A DNA stretch of 64,000 nucleotides from Micavibrio sp. UBA6147 (GCA_002423185.1 DIUX01000002.1:248001-312000); one strand, 5' to 3'. Shown: positions 1 through 9,358, counted from the stretch's first letter. The notes: generated by a model from the sequence alone, not told the origin. Translations and numbers: made by a program.

Positions 1-2
1 AG

Positions 3-149
3 CCCAAAAAACCTGCTGCGAACAAAGCCGCCGCAAAGCCAAAGGCAAAGCCCGCCATAAAATCGGCCGCAAAATCCGCAACGAAACCAGTCGCCAAAAA
101 GCCAGCCGTAAAAGCTGCGCCAAAAACGGCTCTTAAATCCGTGAAATAA
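3..149 (+). CDS. pntAA: C-terminal end of a partial gene, probably NAD(P) transhydrogenase alpha subunit 1 (PntAA)
   Basis: Only the last 48 codons are in the window, open from the left edge to a TAA. They encode a tail made almost wholly of Lys, Ala and Pro (repeats such as AKPKAKP and AAKSATKP). The next gene, 41 bases downstream on the same strand, is pntAB and then pntB, and in alphaproteobacteria pntAA lies directly before them. The name therefore rests on position, not on the tail sequence. PntAA is the soluble NAD(H)-binding domain I of the proton-pumping transhydrogenase. A basic low-complexity tail is not part of the usual domain; it could also be the end of a histone-like protein. 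The other two frames give Cys/Arg-rich or interrupted peptides. Confidence 0.5.
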   Translation, partial: PKKPAANKAAAKPKAKPAIKSAAKSATKPVAKKPAVKAAPKTALKSVK

Positions 150-190
150 TAACCAAAGCCAACCTTGCCAACTTTAAGGACTGCCCAGCC

Positions 191-619
191 ATGGACAACA
201 CGTCAAAGACATCCGAAGCCGCCGCCGCCCTGACCCAAAGGGTTCAAGACCTGACCGGCGAAATCAACGCATTGGCCGCCCAGATCGCCGATATGTCATC
301 CAGCGCCGTCAGCACCATGACCCAAAGCGGCGGCGACAGTTTCTTCATGATGGGGCTCACCGTTTTCATGCTCGCCTGTTTTGTCGGCTACTATGTCGTA
401 TGGCGCGTCACACCGGCGCTGCACTCGCCTTTGATGGGCATCACCAACGCGATTTCATCGGTCATCATCGTCGGCGCCATCATCGCTGCAGGGCCAGCGG
501 AGGGCAGCTTCGCCAAATTCGCCGGATTTTTGGCGGTGATTTTGGCCTCGATCAATATTTTCGGGGGCTTCATCGTGACACGCCGTATGCTCGGAATGTT
601 CAAGAAAAAAGCCCACTAA
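191..619 (+). CDS. pntAB: NAD(P) transhydrogenase alpha subunit 2 (membrane part, PntAB)
   Basis: This 142-aa protein forms part of the membrane domain II of the transhydrogenase that couples hydride transfer from NADH to NADP+ to inward proton flow across the inner membrane. After a polar N-terminus of about 50 residues come three hydrophobic segments: about 52-72 (beginning MMGLTVFMLACFVGYYVVW), about 80-104, and about 109-130. The motif VTPALHSPLMGITNAISS between the first and second segments is typical of the family. Length fits the separate PntAB chain of Rhodospirillum-type split enzymes. It lies between the pntAA tail and pntB, in the same direction, and is surely co-transcribed with pntB. 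Confidence 0.93.
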   Translation: MDNTSKTSEAAAALTQRVQDLTGEINALAAQIADMSSSAVSTMTQSGGDSFFMMGLTVFMLACFVGYYVVWRVTPALHSPLMGITNAISSVIIVGAIIAAGPAEGSFAKFAGFLAVILASINIFGGFIVTRRMLGMFKKKAH

Positions 620-697
620 ACAAACACTGAACAAAAAACCGGACAAACCGGACAACAATCAGACAAAACCAGACAAGAGAGATAAAGAGAAACCGCA

Positions 698-2089
698 ATG
701 GATAATTTCACGATTTTTTGTTACCTGATATCCTCGGTCTGCTTCATTATGGCGCTGCGCGGGCTCTCCAGCCCCGACAGTGCGCAACGCGGCCTCGCCT
801 TCGGTATTGGCGGTATGGTCGTTGCCATCCTCACCACCTTGGGGATGAGTGTTGTCCAAGACTATTTCACCATCATTCTCGGCATCGCCATCGGCGGAAT
901 CATTGGCGGAATCATTGCTCAGAAGATCGAAATGACCGCCCTGCCGCAACTTGTCGCGGCGTTTCACTCGCTGGTCGGCCTCGCCGCCGTTTTCGTGGCG
1001 ATTGCGGCGTTCAACAGCCCCGAGAGCTATAACATCGGCACCAGCGGTCATATCCATGGCGGCAGCCTCCTCGAACTGGCGCTCGGCCTCGCGATTGGCG
1101 CCGTCACCTTTACCGGATCGATCATTGCCTTTGGCAAGCTTCAAGGCCTTATTTCCGGCAAACCCGTAACCTTTTCCGGCCAGCACCGCATCAACGCTTT
1201 GCTTGGTGTCACGCTTGTTTTGCTCATCGCGATGTTCTGCGTCAGCCAATCACCCTTCTTGTTTGTCTGCATCATCGCCCTGTCTTTGGCGCTCGGAATT
1301 TTGTTGATCATCCCGATTGGCGGCGCCGACATGCCGGTGATCGTGTCGATGCTCAACTCCTATTCCGGCTGGGCGGCTGCGGGCATCGGGTTTACCTTGC
1401 AAAACACCTTGCTCATCATCACCGGCGCTTTGGTTGGCGCGAGTGGAGCGATTTTGTCGTACATTATGTGCAAAGGCATGAACCGCTCATTCTTTAACGT
1501 CATTTTGGGCGGCTTCGGCGGCGAACAATCATCGGCCGCGCACGCCGATATGGGCGACCGTCAGGTCAAGATCGGCTCAGCCGACGACGCTGCCTTCATC
1601 CTTAAAAACGCCAGCAGCGTCATCATCATCCCCGGATACGGCATGGCGGTGGCACAGGCGCAGCACGCCCTGCGCGAAATGGCGGACATCTTGAAAAAAG
1701 AAGGCGTGCAAGTGCGCTACGCCATTCACCCCGTCGCCGGACGTATGCCCGGACACATGAACGTTTTGCTCGCTGAAGCCAACGTGCCGTATGACGATGT
1801 ATTGGAGCTTGAGGACATTAACCGCGACTTCGGACAAACCGATGTTGCCTTCGTGATCGGTGCCAACGACATCACCAACCCATCCGCCAAAACAGACCAG
1901 ACATCCCCCATTTACGGCATGCCGGTTTTGGATGTTGAAAAGGCGCGCACTGTGTTGTTCGTCAAACGCTCGCTCGGTTCCGGCTATGCCGGCATTGATA
2001 ACCCGTTGTTTTTCTATGACAACACGATGATGTTGCTGGACGACGCCAAGAAAATGACCGAAGGCATCATCAAGGCGCTCGAAGCTTAA
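698..2089 (+). CDS. pntB: NAD(P) transhydrogenase subunit beta (PntB)
   Basis: This 463-aa protein carries the remaining transmembrane helices (residues about 5-270) and the C-terminal NADP(H)-binding domain III. In domain III the Rossmann-type fingerprint GYGMAVAQAQ lies at about residue 313, and VIGANDITNPSA, typical of PntB, at about 388. Length matches the family. It acts in the inner membrane with PntAA and PntAB to make NADPH at the expense of the proton gradient. It is the last gene of the pnt operon; an AT-rich 182-base gap follows in which I see no clear hairpin terminator. Confidence 0.96.
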   Translation: MDNFTIFCYLISSVCFIMALRGLSSPDSAQRGLAFGIGGMVVAILTTLGMSVVQDYFTIILGIAIGGIIGGIIAQKIEMTALPQLVAAFHSLVGLAAVFVAIAAFNSPESYNIGTSGHIHGGSLLELALGLAIGAVTFTGSIIAFGKLQGLISGKPVTFSGQHRINALLGVTLVLLIAMFCVSQSPFLFVCIIALSLALGILLIIPIGGADMPVIVSMLNSYSGWAAAGIGFTLQNTLLIITGALVGASGAILSYIMCKGMNRSFFNVILGGFGGEQSSAAHADMGDRQVKIGSADDAAFILKNASSVIIIPGYGMAVAQAQHALREMADILKKEGVQVRYAIHPVAGRMPGHMNVLLAEANVPYDDVLELEDINRDFGQTDVAFVIGANDITNPSAKTDQTSPIYGMPVLDVEKARTVLFVKRSLGSGYAGIDNPLFFYDNTMMLLDDAKKMTEGIIKALEA

Positions 2090-2271
2090 GGCAAGGCCTA
2101 GGCGCATCCTAAGTAACAGGCGCAAAATTGCTGGATTCGTCCCCGCAACTGTATTAATATTTTGTTAAGGAACGATGCCTAGAGTGGCATTGATAAAAGA
2201 GTAAGATTTATAAAAAATAAAGCAGGCGCATCTATAATAAAAAATAGCGCCGCGAAGAGACAGGGACATTC
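2090..2271. other. Intergenic gap between pntB and the hydrolase gene
   Basis: No open reading frame of note and no tRNA-like fold is visible. The second half is AT-rich. A weak promoter-like pair TTGCTG / TATTAA with 18 bases between lies near 2129-2158, well upstream of the hydrolase start at 2272. I see no rho-independent terminator for the pnt operon. Confidence 0.3.
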
Positions 2272-3255
2272 ATGACAACAACACCGGTAAAGCAGGGCAG
2301 CCCGCCTCAGCTTAAACCCCAATTCACACAACCCGATGGATGGCATTGGGGGAGCTTTAACAACAGCCGCGGCGAAGGCCTGCGTTATGGTTGGACAGCC
2401 CCCGAAAACCCCAAAGGGTTCGTGATGATTGCCCCCGGCCTCAGTGAATTCTGCGAAAAATATTTCGAAACCATCCGCGATTTAAGAAAAGAAGGATTCG
2501 CCGTTGCCATCATGGAATGGCGCGGCCACGGCTTGTCTTGGCGCCACGTCGAAGACCGCCAAAAACGCCACAGTGATGGTTTCGAAAACGACGTTGAGGA
2601 TTTTCGCCTGTTTTACAACACCATCGCCGAAATCCGTAAGGACAAAGGCCTTGATGCCGTTCCGACCGCGCTTTTGGCGCATTCCATGGGTGGCAATATT
2701 GCCTTGCGATACGTCCATGACAATCCGGACAGCTTCGAATCCGCCACTCTCACCGCCCCCATGCTCGGCATCAACCTCAGCGGCGCGCAAAAATCCATTC
2801 TCAAGCCGTTATGCAGCTTTTTTAACCGCATCGGCAAAGGCGATTGGTTCGCCCCCGGCCAAGGCCGTTGGGTGGAAACGCGCGCCAAAATCGCGTCCAA
2901 ACTCTCTCTTTCCAACGATCCTGAGCGCCGCGATGTATCGGCAGAATGGATGGCATGGAACCCCGATTTGCAAGTTGGCGGCGTGACCTATAACTGGCTC
3001 CTCGAAGCCGCAAAATCATGCGATATTGTCCAAAATCCGGCATTTTTAAAAGCCATCAAAACCCGTTGTTTCTTTGCTATTGCCGAGGAAGAATCCATCG
3101 TCAACAACAACGATATTTTTGACGCCATCGAACACATGCCCGCCATCGAGGTCAAAGAATACGAAGGGTCAAAACACGAGATTTTGATGGAAAAAGATAA
3201 GGTCAGAAATGCCTTTTTAAGAGATTTCAAAGAATTTGCCTTTAAAATATCTTGA
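2272..3255 (+). CDS. Alpha/beta hydrolase, lysophospholipase/monoacylglycerol-lipase-like
   Basis: This 327-aa protein has the Hydrolase_4 / PldB pattern: an oxyanion-side stretch GFVMIAPGLSEFCEKY, the MEWRGHGLS segment (the family's D-x-RGHG with Glu-Trp here), and the nucleophile elbow AHSMGG with Ser138. A likely catalytic His is H302 in GSKHEILME. The acid is usually Asp in a pattern like A-x-x-D-x-x-V; here the same place reads AIAEEESIVN, so Glu would have to serve. No signal peptide is evident, so it probably acts in the cytoplasm or on the inner face of the membrane on monoacyl lipids. The substrate is unknown. ATG start at 2272, with a purine-rich AGGGA about 10 bases before it. Confidence 0.85.
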   Translation: MTTTPVKQGSPPQLKPQFTQPDGWHWGSFNNSRGEGLRYGWTAPENPKGFVMIAPGLSEFCEKYFETIRDLRKEGFAVAIMEWRGHGLSWRHVEDRQKRHSDGFENDVEDFRLFYNTIAEIRKDKGLDAVPTALLAHSMGGNIALRYVHDNPDSFESATLTAPMLGINLSGAQKSILKPLCSFFNRIGKGDWFAPGQGRWVETRAKIASKLSLSNDPERRDVSAEWMAWNPDLQVGGVTYNWLLEAAKSCDIVQNPAFLKAIKTRCFFAIAEEESIVNNNDIFDAIEHMPAIEVKEYEGSKHEILMEKDKVRNAFLRDFKEFAFKIS

Positions 3256-3338
3256 TTGATCGTCCAATCGGCGGCAACATAGCGAAGTTGTCGACACAAG
3301 AGCCGCCAACAAAGGATAGAGCAGGAGCCTATATCACC

Positions 3339-3554
3339 ATGAATAACACCCTACGCCTCAGTGACCGTATTGTCTTCGCCCTTGAGCTCGCGATTGAGCA
3401 AGACGACTATAAAACGGGCGAGATTTTGGCTCGCGCTTTGGAACTGTCCATGACCCGCGCAGCCGGCGGCGGTTCCTTCCTCGAACGCCGCGACTATCCA
3501 CCGGAAGTCGAAGCCCTGATGAACCGCTTGGACGACCTCCGCTCCCGCGATTAA
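3339..3554 (+). CDS. Small hypothetical protein, 71 aa
   Basis: A frame is open from 3252, but the first ATG with a good ribosome site (GCAGGAG, about 12 bases upstream) is at 3339, giving a 71-aa acidic protein starting MNNTLRLSDRIVFALELAIEQ. It looks largely helical, ends with a predicted amphipathic helix (EALMNRLDDLRSRD), and has no signal or membrane segment. I do not recognise a named family. It lies 83 bases after the hydrolase on the same strand and is closed by a hairpin terminator, so it may be the last gene of that unit. Confidence 0.65.
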   Translation: MNNTLRLSDRIVFALELAIEQDDYKTGEILARALELSMTRAAGGGSFLERRDYPPEVEALMNRLDDLRSRD

Positions 3555-3584
3555 TCCACGCTTTGCGCCAGCTCTCAAAAAAAC

Positions 3585-3615
3585 AAAAGCCACCAGTCAT
3601 GCTGCGTGGCTTTTT
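3585..3615. terminator. Bidirectional rho-independent terminator
   Basis: AAAAGCCAC (3585-3593) pairs with GTGGCTTTT (from 3606) across a 12-base loop. T5 follows on the + strand. On the - strand the stem is followed by TTTTGTTTTTTT. It lies between convergent genes and can serve both the 71-aa gene (+) and the deaminase gene (-). Confidence 0.8.
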
Positions 3616-3642
3616 GATTCGCGACAGCCGCGGATTTTGCTC

Positions 3643-4104
3643 CTAAACAAGTGCCTCAGCAGCGGACAGGTCAATCGCATCGCGCCAATAATCAGGCATC
3701 AAGGAACGAATAGTTTTCACCACAATGCCGCCCTCCGCGCCGCTGCCGGCTCTCGCGCCAAGCAAAACCCGCGTTTTTCCGTGTTCGGGGTCGAGTTGAT
3801 ATATAAACTCACGGCATCGCCCACAGGGGGGCAACACATAGCCGTCACCTTTAACCGCAACAATTGTGTCAATCACATCCTCGCCGTGGCTCAGCATATT
3901 CGCAATCGCGGCGTGTTCGGCGCAAAATCCCAAGCTGCATGACGCATCAATGCATACGCCGATATAGACCTGCCCCGAGCCACTGAGCAAGGCCGCCGCC
4001 ACGCCCCCGACATCAATGGCCGGATTAATACGGCGCGGTTTGAGGGTTGCTCTCGCCCGCGCGATAAGCGCATCGTCACTGATTCTCTTATTCTCGGTTA
4101 TCAT
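3643..4104 (-). CDS. Cytidine deaminase-like zinc-dependent deaminase
   Basis: This 153-aa protein has the zinc motif of the cytidine/blasticidin-S deaminase group: C61-A-E63-H and P-P-C94-G-R-C97, so three Cys ligands and the proton-shuttling Glu63. Length fits small homotetrameric CDAs, which convert (deoxy)cytidine to (deoxy)uridine in pyrimidine salvage. A related role on a modified nucleoside cannot be excluded. I chose the ATG at 4104 because it overlaps the ligA stop by four bases (ATGA), rather than the earlier in-frame start at 4134. It is the last gene of the bamD-recN-ligA run. Confidence 0.85.
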   Translation of the reverse strand: MITENKRISDDALIARARATLKPRRINPAIDVGGVAAALLSGSGQVYIGVCIDASCSLGFCAEHAAIANMLSHGEDVIDTIVAVKGDGYVLPPCGRCREFIYQLDPEHGKTRVLLGARAGSGAEGGIVVKTIRSLMPDYWRDAIDLSAAEALV

Positions 4105-6227
4105 GATTGCGCCCCGCCCAAAAGCGCCAACCACTCATCCTCGCTCAACACCACCACGCCGAGTTCGGTGGCTTTTTTGAGTTTTGAGCCGGCATCTTCG
4201 CCTGCGACGACATAGTCGGTTTTAGCCGATACGCTGCCCGCGACCTTCGCGCCCATGTCTTCAGCGCGGGCTTTGGCCTCGGCGCGGGTCATTTTGGTGA
4301 GGGATCCGGTGAAAACAACGGTTTTGCCGCTCACCGCACTGGCTTGCGTGGCGCGGCGTTCATATGGAGCAAGGCTGAGCGCCTGCGCCGCCAGAGTACG
4401 CACAATATCCAGATTATGCGGTTCGGTGAAAAACCCGATCAAATCATTCGCCACCGCCGGCCCGACATCCTCAATCGACAATAAATCGTCATAAGCGGGG
4501 TTGCCCTTTTGCCTGTCCTGCGCCGCCTCAAGCCCCCCGATAAGGGCATCCAGCGTCACGTAATGGGCGGCAAGGCGCTTTGCCGTGGCTTGGCCGACTT
4601 GGCGGATGCCAAGGGCGAATAAGAATCTGTCAAATGTAACGCTGCGGCTGCGATTAATCGATTCGAATAATTTCGCCACGGATTGCGCGCCCCACCCTTC
4701 GCGCACGCGCAAGGGGGTGAGGTTTCCGGCTTCGGAATCGCGTGCCTCCAGCGTATAAATATCCATCGGCTGGCGCACCAACCCCTCATCCCAAAATTCC
4801 TGAATCGAGCGCGCGCCAAGCCCGTCTATATCCATCGCATCACGGGCAATAAAGTGTCGCAGCCGTTCAATCGCCTGTGCCTCGCAAAACAAGCCGCCGG
4901 TACAGCGCCGCGCGACTTCGCCTTCCTCGCGGATGGCTTTTGACCCGCATACGGGGCAATGGTCGGGGAACTCAAAATCGACCGAGTCCGCAGCGTGTTC
5001 AACAACCCCGACAATTTGCGGAATGACATCGCCCGCCCGTTGGACGGTCACTTTGTCGCCCACGCGTACACCCTTGCGGGCAACTTCATCTTCGTTATGC
5101 AGCGTCGCCCGCGACACCATCACGCCGCCAACGTTGACGGGCTCAAGCTCCGCCACCGGTGTCAAAACCCCCGTCCGACCGACTTGGATGGTGATGGCCT
5201 TCAGGATCGTGACCGCTTTTTCCGCCGCGAATTTATGCGCAATCGCCCATCGCGGCGCACGGGACACAAACCCCAAACGGCGTTGCAGATCAAAATCATT
5301 GACCTTGTAGACAATGCCGTCAATGTCGTAGTCAAGCTCTGGGCGAAGGCGTTCAATCTGCGCGTAATACGCCAGCAACCCGTCCGCATCATGGCACAGC
5401 GCACTGGGGCGCGATATGCTGAACCCCCATTTTGCCAAACGTTCAACAAGGGCTTGCTGCGTGGAGGCCAAGGGCGCGGACACTTCGCCGAAACTATAGG
5501 CATAAAACGACAAGGCGCGTTTGCGCGTAATCTCAACATCCAATTGCCGCAGCGACCCCGCCGCCGCATTGCGCGGATTGGCAAACAACGCCTCGCCGGC
5601 GGCTTCGCGCTCTATATTCAATGCCTCAAACGCGCGGCGACGCATGAACACCTCGCCGCGAATCTCCACAAGATCCGGCGCGTCATCGGGGAGGGTTTGC
5701 GGAACATCCGATATAGTGCGGATATTGTCGGTGATATCCTCACCCTCTTGCCCGTCACCACGGGTTGCGGCGCTCACCAACACACGGTTTTCATAGCGTA
5801 TAGAGCAAGACGAGCCGTCAATTTTTTGTTCCGCCCATATGTCCACCGCTGCGCTCTCATCAAGCCCCAAAAAGCGGCGAATACGCCCGATAAAATCCGT
5901 CACATCCTCCGCCGTAAAGGCGTTGCCGAGCGAGAGCATCGGCACGGTATGGCGGATTTTTTTGAACCCATCGGCAGGCTTTATGCCGACTGTCCGTGTC
6001 GGGCTTTGGTCAGTGACAAAATCGGGATAGCGGGATTCGAGCGCTTCGAGTTCCTTGCGCAAGGCGTCATACGCCGCGTCACTAATCGCGGGGGCGTCTT
6101 TGTGGTAATACAGCGCGTCATGATGGCGGATTTCCGCGCTCAGGACACCATGGCGGCGGCGGGCATCCTCACGGTCGAAATCGAATAAGCTGGTGCTTGG
6201 GTTTTGGTCAGTTTTATGGTCGGGCAT
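4101..6227 (-). CDS. ligA: NAD+-dependent DNA ligase LigA
   Basis: The protein of about 708 aa seals nicks in DNA using NAD+, in replication and repair. In order it shows an Ia/adenylation domain with the adenylated lysine in KIDG (about residue 135) followed by TRGDGQEGEDIT, the OB fold (GDKVTVQRAGDVIPQI), a four-Cys zinc finger (CPVCG...C....C), helix-hairpin-helix repeats and a C-terminal BRCT domain from about 627. Length is normal. A GTG directly before the ATG (at 6230) is an alternative start. Its stop overlaps the start of the deaminase gene. Confidence 0.97.
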   Translation of the reverse strand: MPDHKTDQNPSTSLFDFDREDARRRHGVLSAEIRHHDALYYHKDAPAISDAAYDALRKELEALESRYPDFVTDQSPTRTVGIKPADGFKKIRHTVPMLSLGNAFTAEDVTDFIGRIRRFLGLDESAAVDIWAEQKIDGSSCSIRYENRVLVSAATRGDGQEGEDITDNIRTISDVPQTLPDDAPDLVEIRGEVFMRRRAFEALNIEREAAGEALFANPRNAAAGSLRQLDVEITRKRALSFYAYSFGEVSAPLASTQQALVERLAKWGFSISRPSALCHDADGLLAYYAQIERLRPELDYDIDGIVYKVNDFDLQRRLGFVSRAPRWAIAHKFAAEKAVTILKAITIQVGRTGVLTPVAELEPVNVGGVMVSRATLHNEDEVARKGVRVGDKVTVQRAGDVIPQIVGVVEHAADSVDFEFPDHCPVCGSKAIREEGEVARRCTGGLFCEAQAIERLRHFIARDAMDIDGLGARSIQEFWDEGLVRQPMDIYTLEARDSEAGNLTPLRVREGWGAQSVAKLFESINRSRSVTFDRFLFALGIRQVGQATAKRLAAHYVTLDALIGGLEAAQDRQKGNPAYDDLLSIEDVGPAVANDLIGFFTEPHNLDIVRTLAAQALSLAPYERRATQASAVSGKTVVFTGSLTKMTRAEAKARAEDMGAKVAGSVSAKTDYVVAGEDAGSKLKKATELGVVVLSEDEWLALLGGAQS

Positions 6228-6283
6228 CACAATATTATCTTTTCATGATTGGCATCAAGGTGGATACGGCCTGTCTTATCCGA

Positions 6284-8002
6284 TCAAGCAACGGTCAAAA
6301 CATCACTTTCGTGCTTGAGCAACCGGTCGGCGGCGGCGCGCGCCTCCGCCGTGATCTGCGCGCCGGAGAGCATCCGCGCGATTTCCTCTTGCCGCCTCAC
6401 ATGGCTGTCCAAAAACACCACATTGGTTTCGGTGGTGTTGGCATCGACATCGTTTTTCGACACGACCCAATGGCTCTGCGCACGGGCGGCAATTTGCGGC
6501 GAATGGGTAACGGCGAGAACTTGGCGGTCTTTCGCCAACATCTGTAACCGTTCCCCCAGTGCATCGGCGGTGGCACCGCCCATGCCGCTGTCGACCTCGT
6601 CAAAAATCATCACCGGAACGGGGGTGACGCTCGACAAAACCACTTTCAACGCCAGCATAATGCGCGATAATTCACCGCCCGATGCGGTTTTATCCAGCGA
6701 CCCGAAATCAGACCCCGCATTGGTGCGCACACAAAATTCAACGCGGTCGGCGCCGTCTTCATTCCATTGCGATTCGTCCAGCGCCTCAACGCTCGTTTTG
6801 AATTGCGCCGAAGATAGTTTCAGCGGCGGAAACTCTGCTTGTACGGACTTGTCCAGCTTCGCCGCCGTTTTTTGGCGAAGTTCGGAGAGCGCGGCGGCGG
6901 CCTTGGCGTATTCAGCCTTTGTCGCTTGTACGGTTTTGTCCAGCGCGGACAAACGGTCGTCTTGGTGGTCGATCAAATCAAGCCGCGCCGCCATATCGGC
7001 GAGCAAAGCGGGCAATTGGTCGACCAGACAGCGATGCTTGCGCGATTGCGCCCGCAGAGCGTGCAGCCGGTCGTCAATGTCGGTCAGGCTCGCGCCCCCC
7101 TCATTCATACGATAGGCGGCGTCACTGATATGTTCCGCGATGTCCTGTAATTCGTGATAGGCCGCATCAAGCCGCCCCAAAAATCCTTGCACCTCATCCC
7201 CGCCGGTTTTATCCGCCATGCGGGACAAGGCGCGGATGGCGTCGTTCACGGCGCTGAGCGCCCCCGCCCCCTCGCCGCGCCCGCCGGAATCAAGCGCCTC
7301 ATGGGCGCGGTTATACCCGTCCATAATCGCCTCGCGATGCGCCAAGGTTTGACGTTTAATGAGCAAAGACTCTTCCTCACCCTCTTGCGGGGCAAGGTCG
7401 GACAGGGTTTCAACCGCGTCGCGCAGCCATTGTTCTTCACGCTGGAGGTCATAGAGCGTATCCTGCGCCTGCTTCAACGCCGCCCGCGCCGCGTGCCATT
7501 TTTCGAACGCCGCCCGCACATCCGCGAGCAAATCCCCCGCCCGCGCGAAACGGTCAAGATAGTCGCGGTGAACACGGGCATTCATCAAGCCATGAGTTTC
7601 AAACTGGCCATGAATATCGACCAGCATTTCGCCGATGTCTTTGAGTGTTGCGATGCTGACCGGTTGATCGTTGATATAGGCTTTGCTGCGCCCATCGCGC
7701 GCAAGAACACGCTTCAGGATCACTATATCACCATCGCTGTCCAGATCACGCGCACGCAGCGCGTCCAAGATAGCGGCATAGGAGGATGGAGTGATGGTGA
7801 AACTGGCGCTCACCGAGGCTTTGTCCGCCCCCTTGCGGACAAGCGAGGCTTCCGCCCTATGCCCCAGCGCAAGCCCCAGAGCATCCAGCAAGATCGACTT
7901 TCCCGCCCCCGTTTCACCCGTCAAGGCGGACAACCCCGCCGAGTATTGAAGGCTCAGCCGGCTGATAAGAACGACATCCTTGATGACCAGTTCATTCAGC
8001 AT
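6284..8002 (-). CDS. recN: DNA repair protein RecN
   Basis: This 572-aa SMC-like ATPase works in double-strand-break repair. It has Walker A GETGAGKS at residues 29-36, a long central coiled coil (about 160-360), the ABC signature ASGGELSRIMLALK and Walker B VMIFDEVDSGMGG, all in the expected order. Length is usual for RecN. It starts 12 bases after the bamD stop with GCGGGAT before the ATG, and precedes ligA; the order bamD-recN-ligA is widely kept in alphaproteobacteria. I did not find a clear LexA box before it, so it probably reads through from bamD. Confidence 0.96.
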   Translation of the reverse strand: MLNELVIKDVVLISRLSLQYSAGLSALTGETGAGKSILLDALGLALGHRAEASLVRKGADKASVSASFTITPSSYAAILDALRARDLDSDGDIVILKRVLARDGRSKAYINDQPVSIATLKDIGEMLVDIHGQFETHGLMNARVHRDYLDRFARAGDLLADVRAAFEKWHAARAALKQAQDTLYDLQREEQWLRDAVETLSDLAPQEGEEESLLIKRQTLAHREAIMDGYNRAHEALDSGGRGEGAGALSAVNDAIRALSRMADKTGGDEVQGFLGRLDAAYHELQDIAEHISDAAYRMNEGGASLTDIDDRLHALRAQSRKHRCLVDQLPALLADMAARLDLIDHQDDRLSALDKTVQATKAEYAKAAAALSELRQKTAAKLDKSVQAEFPPLKLSSAQFKTSVEALDESQWNEDGADRVEFCVRTNAGSDFGSLDKTASGGELSRIMLALKVVLSSVTPVPVMIFDEVDSGMGGATADALGERLQMLAKDRQVLAVTHSPQIAARAQSHWVVSKNDVDANTTETNVVFLDSHVRRQEEIARMLSGAQITAEARAAADRLLKHESDVLTVA

Positions 8003-8014
8003 ATATCCCGCCGT

Positions 8015-9094
8015 TTATTCTGTAGAATCAGGAAGAGTATCCGCCATATCCGGTGCGGGCGCCTGTCCCTTTTCAACCATCGCAGCGCCCGAACCGTCAT
8101 TCGTCGGCACGAAATTCACGCCAGCGCTCGGCACGTCCTGCGAAAGCGGAGCAGCAGCATCCTCAGCGTTTTCCATTGCCTCGACGGCGTCGGCCTCTGC
8201 TGCCTCTGCGTCGGCTTCGGCCTTATCCTCGGCGCGCTCCTCGGCAGAGGATTGCTGCGAACGGAACAATGATCCCATCGTGCGGTCAACAAAGCCTTGC
8301 CCCGAAACAAGGCGGGCGCGTTCTTTGTCGTCCATTAATGTATAACTGTCCTCGTACCAAACACTCCCCGGATAGTTATAGCCCAAGACGGCGGCAACGC
8401 GGACGGCTTCTTGGCGGATGCCGAGCGACATATAGGCCTCGACCATGCGGTGCAGGGCTTCGGGCGTGTGGGTGGTGGTTTGATAGGTGCGCACGACTTC
8501 TCTGAAACGGTTAATCGCCGCCACATAATGCCCACGGATCAAATAATAACGTCCGATTTCCATTTCCTTGCCCGCAAGGTGGTCAAGGGTCAGGTCGCGC
8601 TTAAGCATCGCATCGCGGGCGTATTTGCTGTTCGGAAAGCGGCGTGTCAGGATATCAAGATTCTCAAGCGCCAGCTTGGTCATCGCCTGATCGCGCCCGA
8701 TATCGGAGATTTGTTCGTAAAAGCATAGCGCCTTGAGGTAATAGGCGTAATCGACGTCTTTATGCCCCGGATGCAGTTTGATAAACCGATCCAGCGTCAA
8801 GTCAGCTTGGTCGTAATCTTGTGCCTTGTAATAACCATAAGCCGCCATTAATTGCGCTCGTGTCGCCCATTGTGAATAGGGGTGTTGGCGTTCGACCTCG
8901 TTGAACGAGTCGGTGGCTTCTTTATAATCGCCTTGATCCATCAAATCCGCCCCCTCGTTATAGAGGATTTCAGCGGAGCGTTCGACCTGCGCGTTCGGGT
9001 CGTCCTTGGACGAGCTGCACGATGCAACGGCAATCACCAAAACAAACAAAAGAGCAAAACGATGAAAACGGGCGGATGAAACCATCACAATCAT
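8015..9094 (-). CDS. bamD: Outer-membrane assembly lipoprotein BamD
   Basis: This 359-aa lipoprotein of the BAM complex helps insert beta-barrel proteins in the outer membrane. A signal peptide ends in the lipobox VASC with Cys26 as lipidation site. TPR-like helices follow (YNEGADLMDQGDYKEATDSF and similar, residues about 45-245), matching the YfiO/ComL family. It is longer than usual because of an acidic Ala/Glu-rich tail (about residues 280-359). That tail is low-complexity and probably disordered. The gene stands between lpxC, which has its own terminator, and recN. Confidence 0.94.
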   Translation of the reverse strand: MIVMVSSARFHRFALLFVLVIAVASCSSSKDDPNAQVERSAEILYNEGADLMDQGDYKEATDSFNEVERQHPYSQWATRAQLMAAYGYYKAQDYDQADLTLDRFIKLHPGHKDVDYAYYLKALCFYEQISDIGRDQAMTKLALENLDILTRRFPNSKYARDAMLKRDLTLDHLAGKEMEIGRYYLIRGHYVAAINRFREVVRTYQTTTHTPEALHRMVEAYMSLGIRQEAVRVAAVLGYNYPGSVWYEDSYTLMDDKERARLVSGQGFVDRTMGSLFRSQQSSAEERAEDKAEADAEAAEADAVEAMENAEDAAAPLSQDVPSAGVNFVPTNDGSGAAMVEKGQAPAPDMADTLPDSTE

Positions 9095-9301
9095 ATACCT
9101 TTAAATTTCGTAACGCGCCTATGCCGGCCTTTAAAGCCAAGCACATCCCGCAACGACAAAGTTCACACAGTTGAAAACGCCTAGACGATACCCCGCCCGC
9201 CAAAAAAAATCAAATGCCTTGGCACCGAACCGCACCAATTATACCCCGCTTTTATGAGCGTTTTATCGTAAATACCCAACGCCATCGGTAAAAAGCGATC
9301 A

Positions 9302-9332
9302 TAAAAAACGGGCGCAACATGCGTCACGCCCG
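9302..9332 (-). terminator. Rho-independent terminator after lpxC
   Basis: On the - strand CGGGCG and CGCCCG arms (9309-9314 and 9327-9332 in + coordinates) enclose a 12-base loop and are followed by TTTTTTAT. It begins 27 bases past the lpxC stop, so lpxC and bamD are probably separate units. Confidence 0.8.
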
Positions 9333-9358
9333 ATATTGTTCTCATGATAGGATAAAAA

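Noticed and set aside
4959..6188. A 409-codon + strand frame opposite ligA
   Set aside because: Shadow of ligA with Arg-rich, non-conserved composition and no ribosome site.
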